A stretch of 64,000 nt of DNA from assembly GCA_036850595.1 (NCBI GenBank), contig CM072163.1, positions 15,648,639-15,712,638 of the forward strand, read 5' to 3'. Position numbers and translations under genes: made by a program. This DNA is from Rhyacichthys aspro. Taxonomy: Eukaryota > Chordata > Actinopteri > Gobiiformes > Rhyacichthyidae. The notes beneath the pieces are model-generated. The model made no database searches. It was not told the DNA's origin and saw only the letters and a list, made by a program, of their open reading frames with translations. This document shows, piece after piece, positions 63,497 through 64,000 of the stretch (its first letter is position 1; the number at the start of each line of letters is the position of its first letter).

Positions 63497-64000
63497 GTAA
63501 TTACACCAGCTGATCAATTCAAGTGCGAAATGTCAGTTCACAGAAATAATGTAATACAAATCCATAATGGAATCACACAATGTTGAACAGTGAATTATGC
63601 ATTTCTATACATCTTTAATAATGTATACGTGTGGGAGGGGTTATAATGTGGGTGGGAAAAGTCAAACAACATTTATATGTATTCTATAATTGTAAATACA
63701 GAAAATCAACATAAGGGCAGAAGTAAAAGAGCACGTTAATGCACGGCGTATGTCAGGTTTTGTTCACTGTTCATATTCTTTTAATTACTTTAATTCAGAC
63801 ACGACAGATATCAATACTCTGTGGGGTTAGAGGCATGATTACAGTCCTACAAATGGTGCATATAGAAGAACATTTAGAATTAGCCTCACTGTAACCAGAC
63901 TTTTAAAATATGCATGTCTTAGTCCGACTGGAATGGCTGTAACTGGATTTTCTCTTACTTGGACTAACACAATTGTAATGTATGGATAATGTAATTTATA
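63497..64000 (+). other. First intron of the receptor gene (partial)
   Basis: It starts at the GTAATT donor and runs to the window end. AT-rich; no acceptor followed by a TM4-like frame was seen. Confidence 0.5.

Overview
The window looks like teleost fish nuclear DNA. It is AT-rich, almost entirely non-coding, and has vertebrate GT-AG introns. It carries transposon debris typical of fish: short hAT-like elements with 8-bp target duplications, a Tc1 remnant, and non-LTR retrotransposon tails. No bacterial-style operon, CRISPR array, rRNA gene or convincing tRNA gene was seen. Nearly all open frames here are chance frames in intron or intergenic DNA.

Only one gene is complete and certain: rps19, on the minus strand. 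Its coding sequence runs from 59318 down to 56327 in five coding exons and encodes 146 residues. It is preceded by a non-coding first exon with a terminal oligopyrimidine start. It lies head-to-head with a second gene on the plus strand, of which only the first coding exon is present (63138-63496). That exon encodes the first three membrane helices of a divergent adenosine-receptor-like GPCR and runs off the window after an intron donor.

A third probable gene starts on the minus strand at 36704. A short exon encodes a signal peptide and ends in a phase-1 donor at 36641. A G-rich promoter region lies at 36705-37060. No later exon could be identified in the 36 kb to its left, so that stretch is either a very long first intron or intergenic. 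A weaker membrane-segment exon candidate lies at 41690-41820 (minus).

By region: 1-8.6 kb holds a hAT MITE, a nested Tc1 remnant, a diverged direct-repeat cluster and a pentanucleotide satellite with segregated variant blocks. 8.6-36.6 kb is mostly unique non-coding DNA with a few MITE/SINE remnants and compositional islands. 37-56 kb holds a hairpin-forming inverted repeat, a hAT-like element carrying a 21-bp minisatellite, a LINE fragment, and a LINE tail split by a MITE. 56.3-60.1 kb is rps19. 60.1-64 kb is the intergenic region and the receptor exon. I found no new multi-gene system. The most unusual items are the receptor that has lost class A signature residues, the minisatellite-bearing MITE and the nested insertions.
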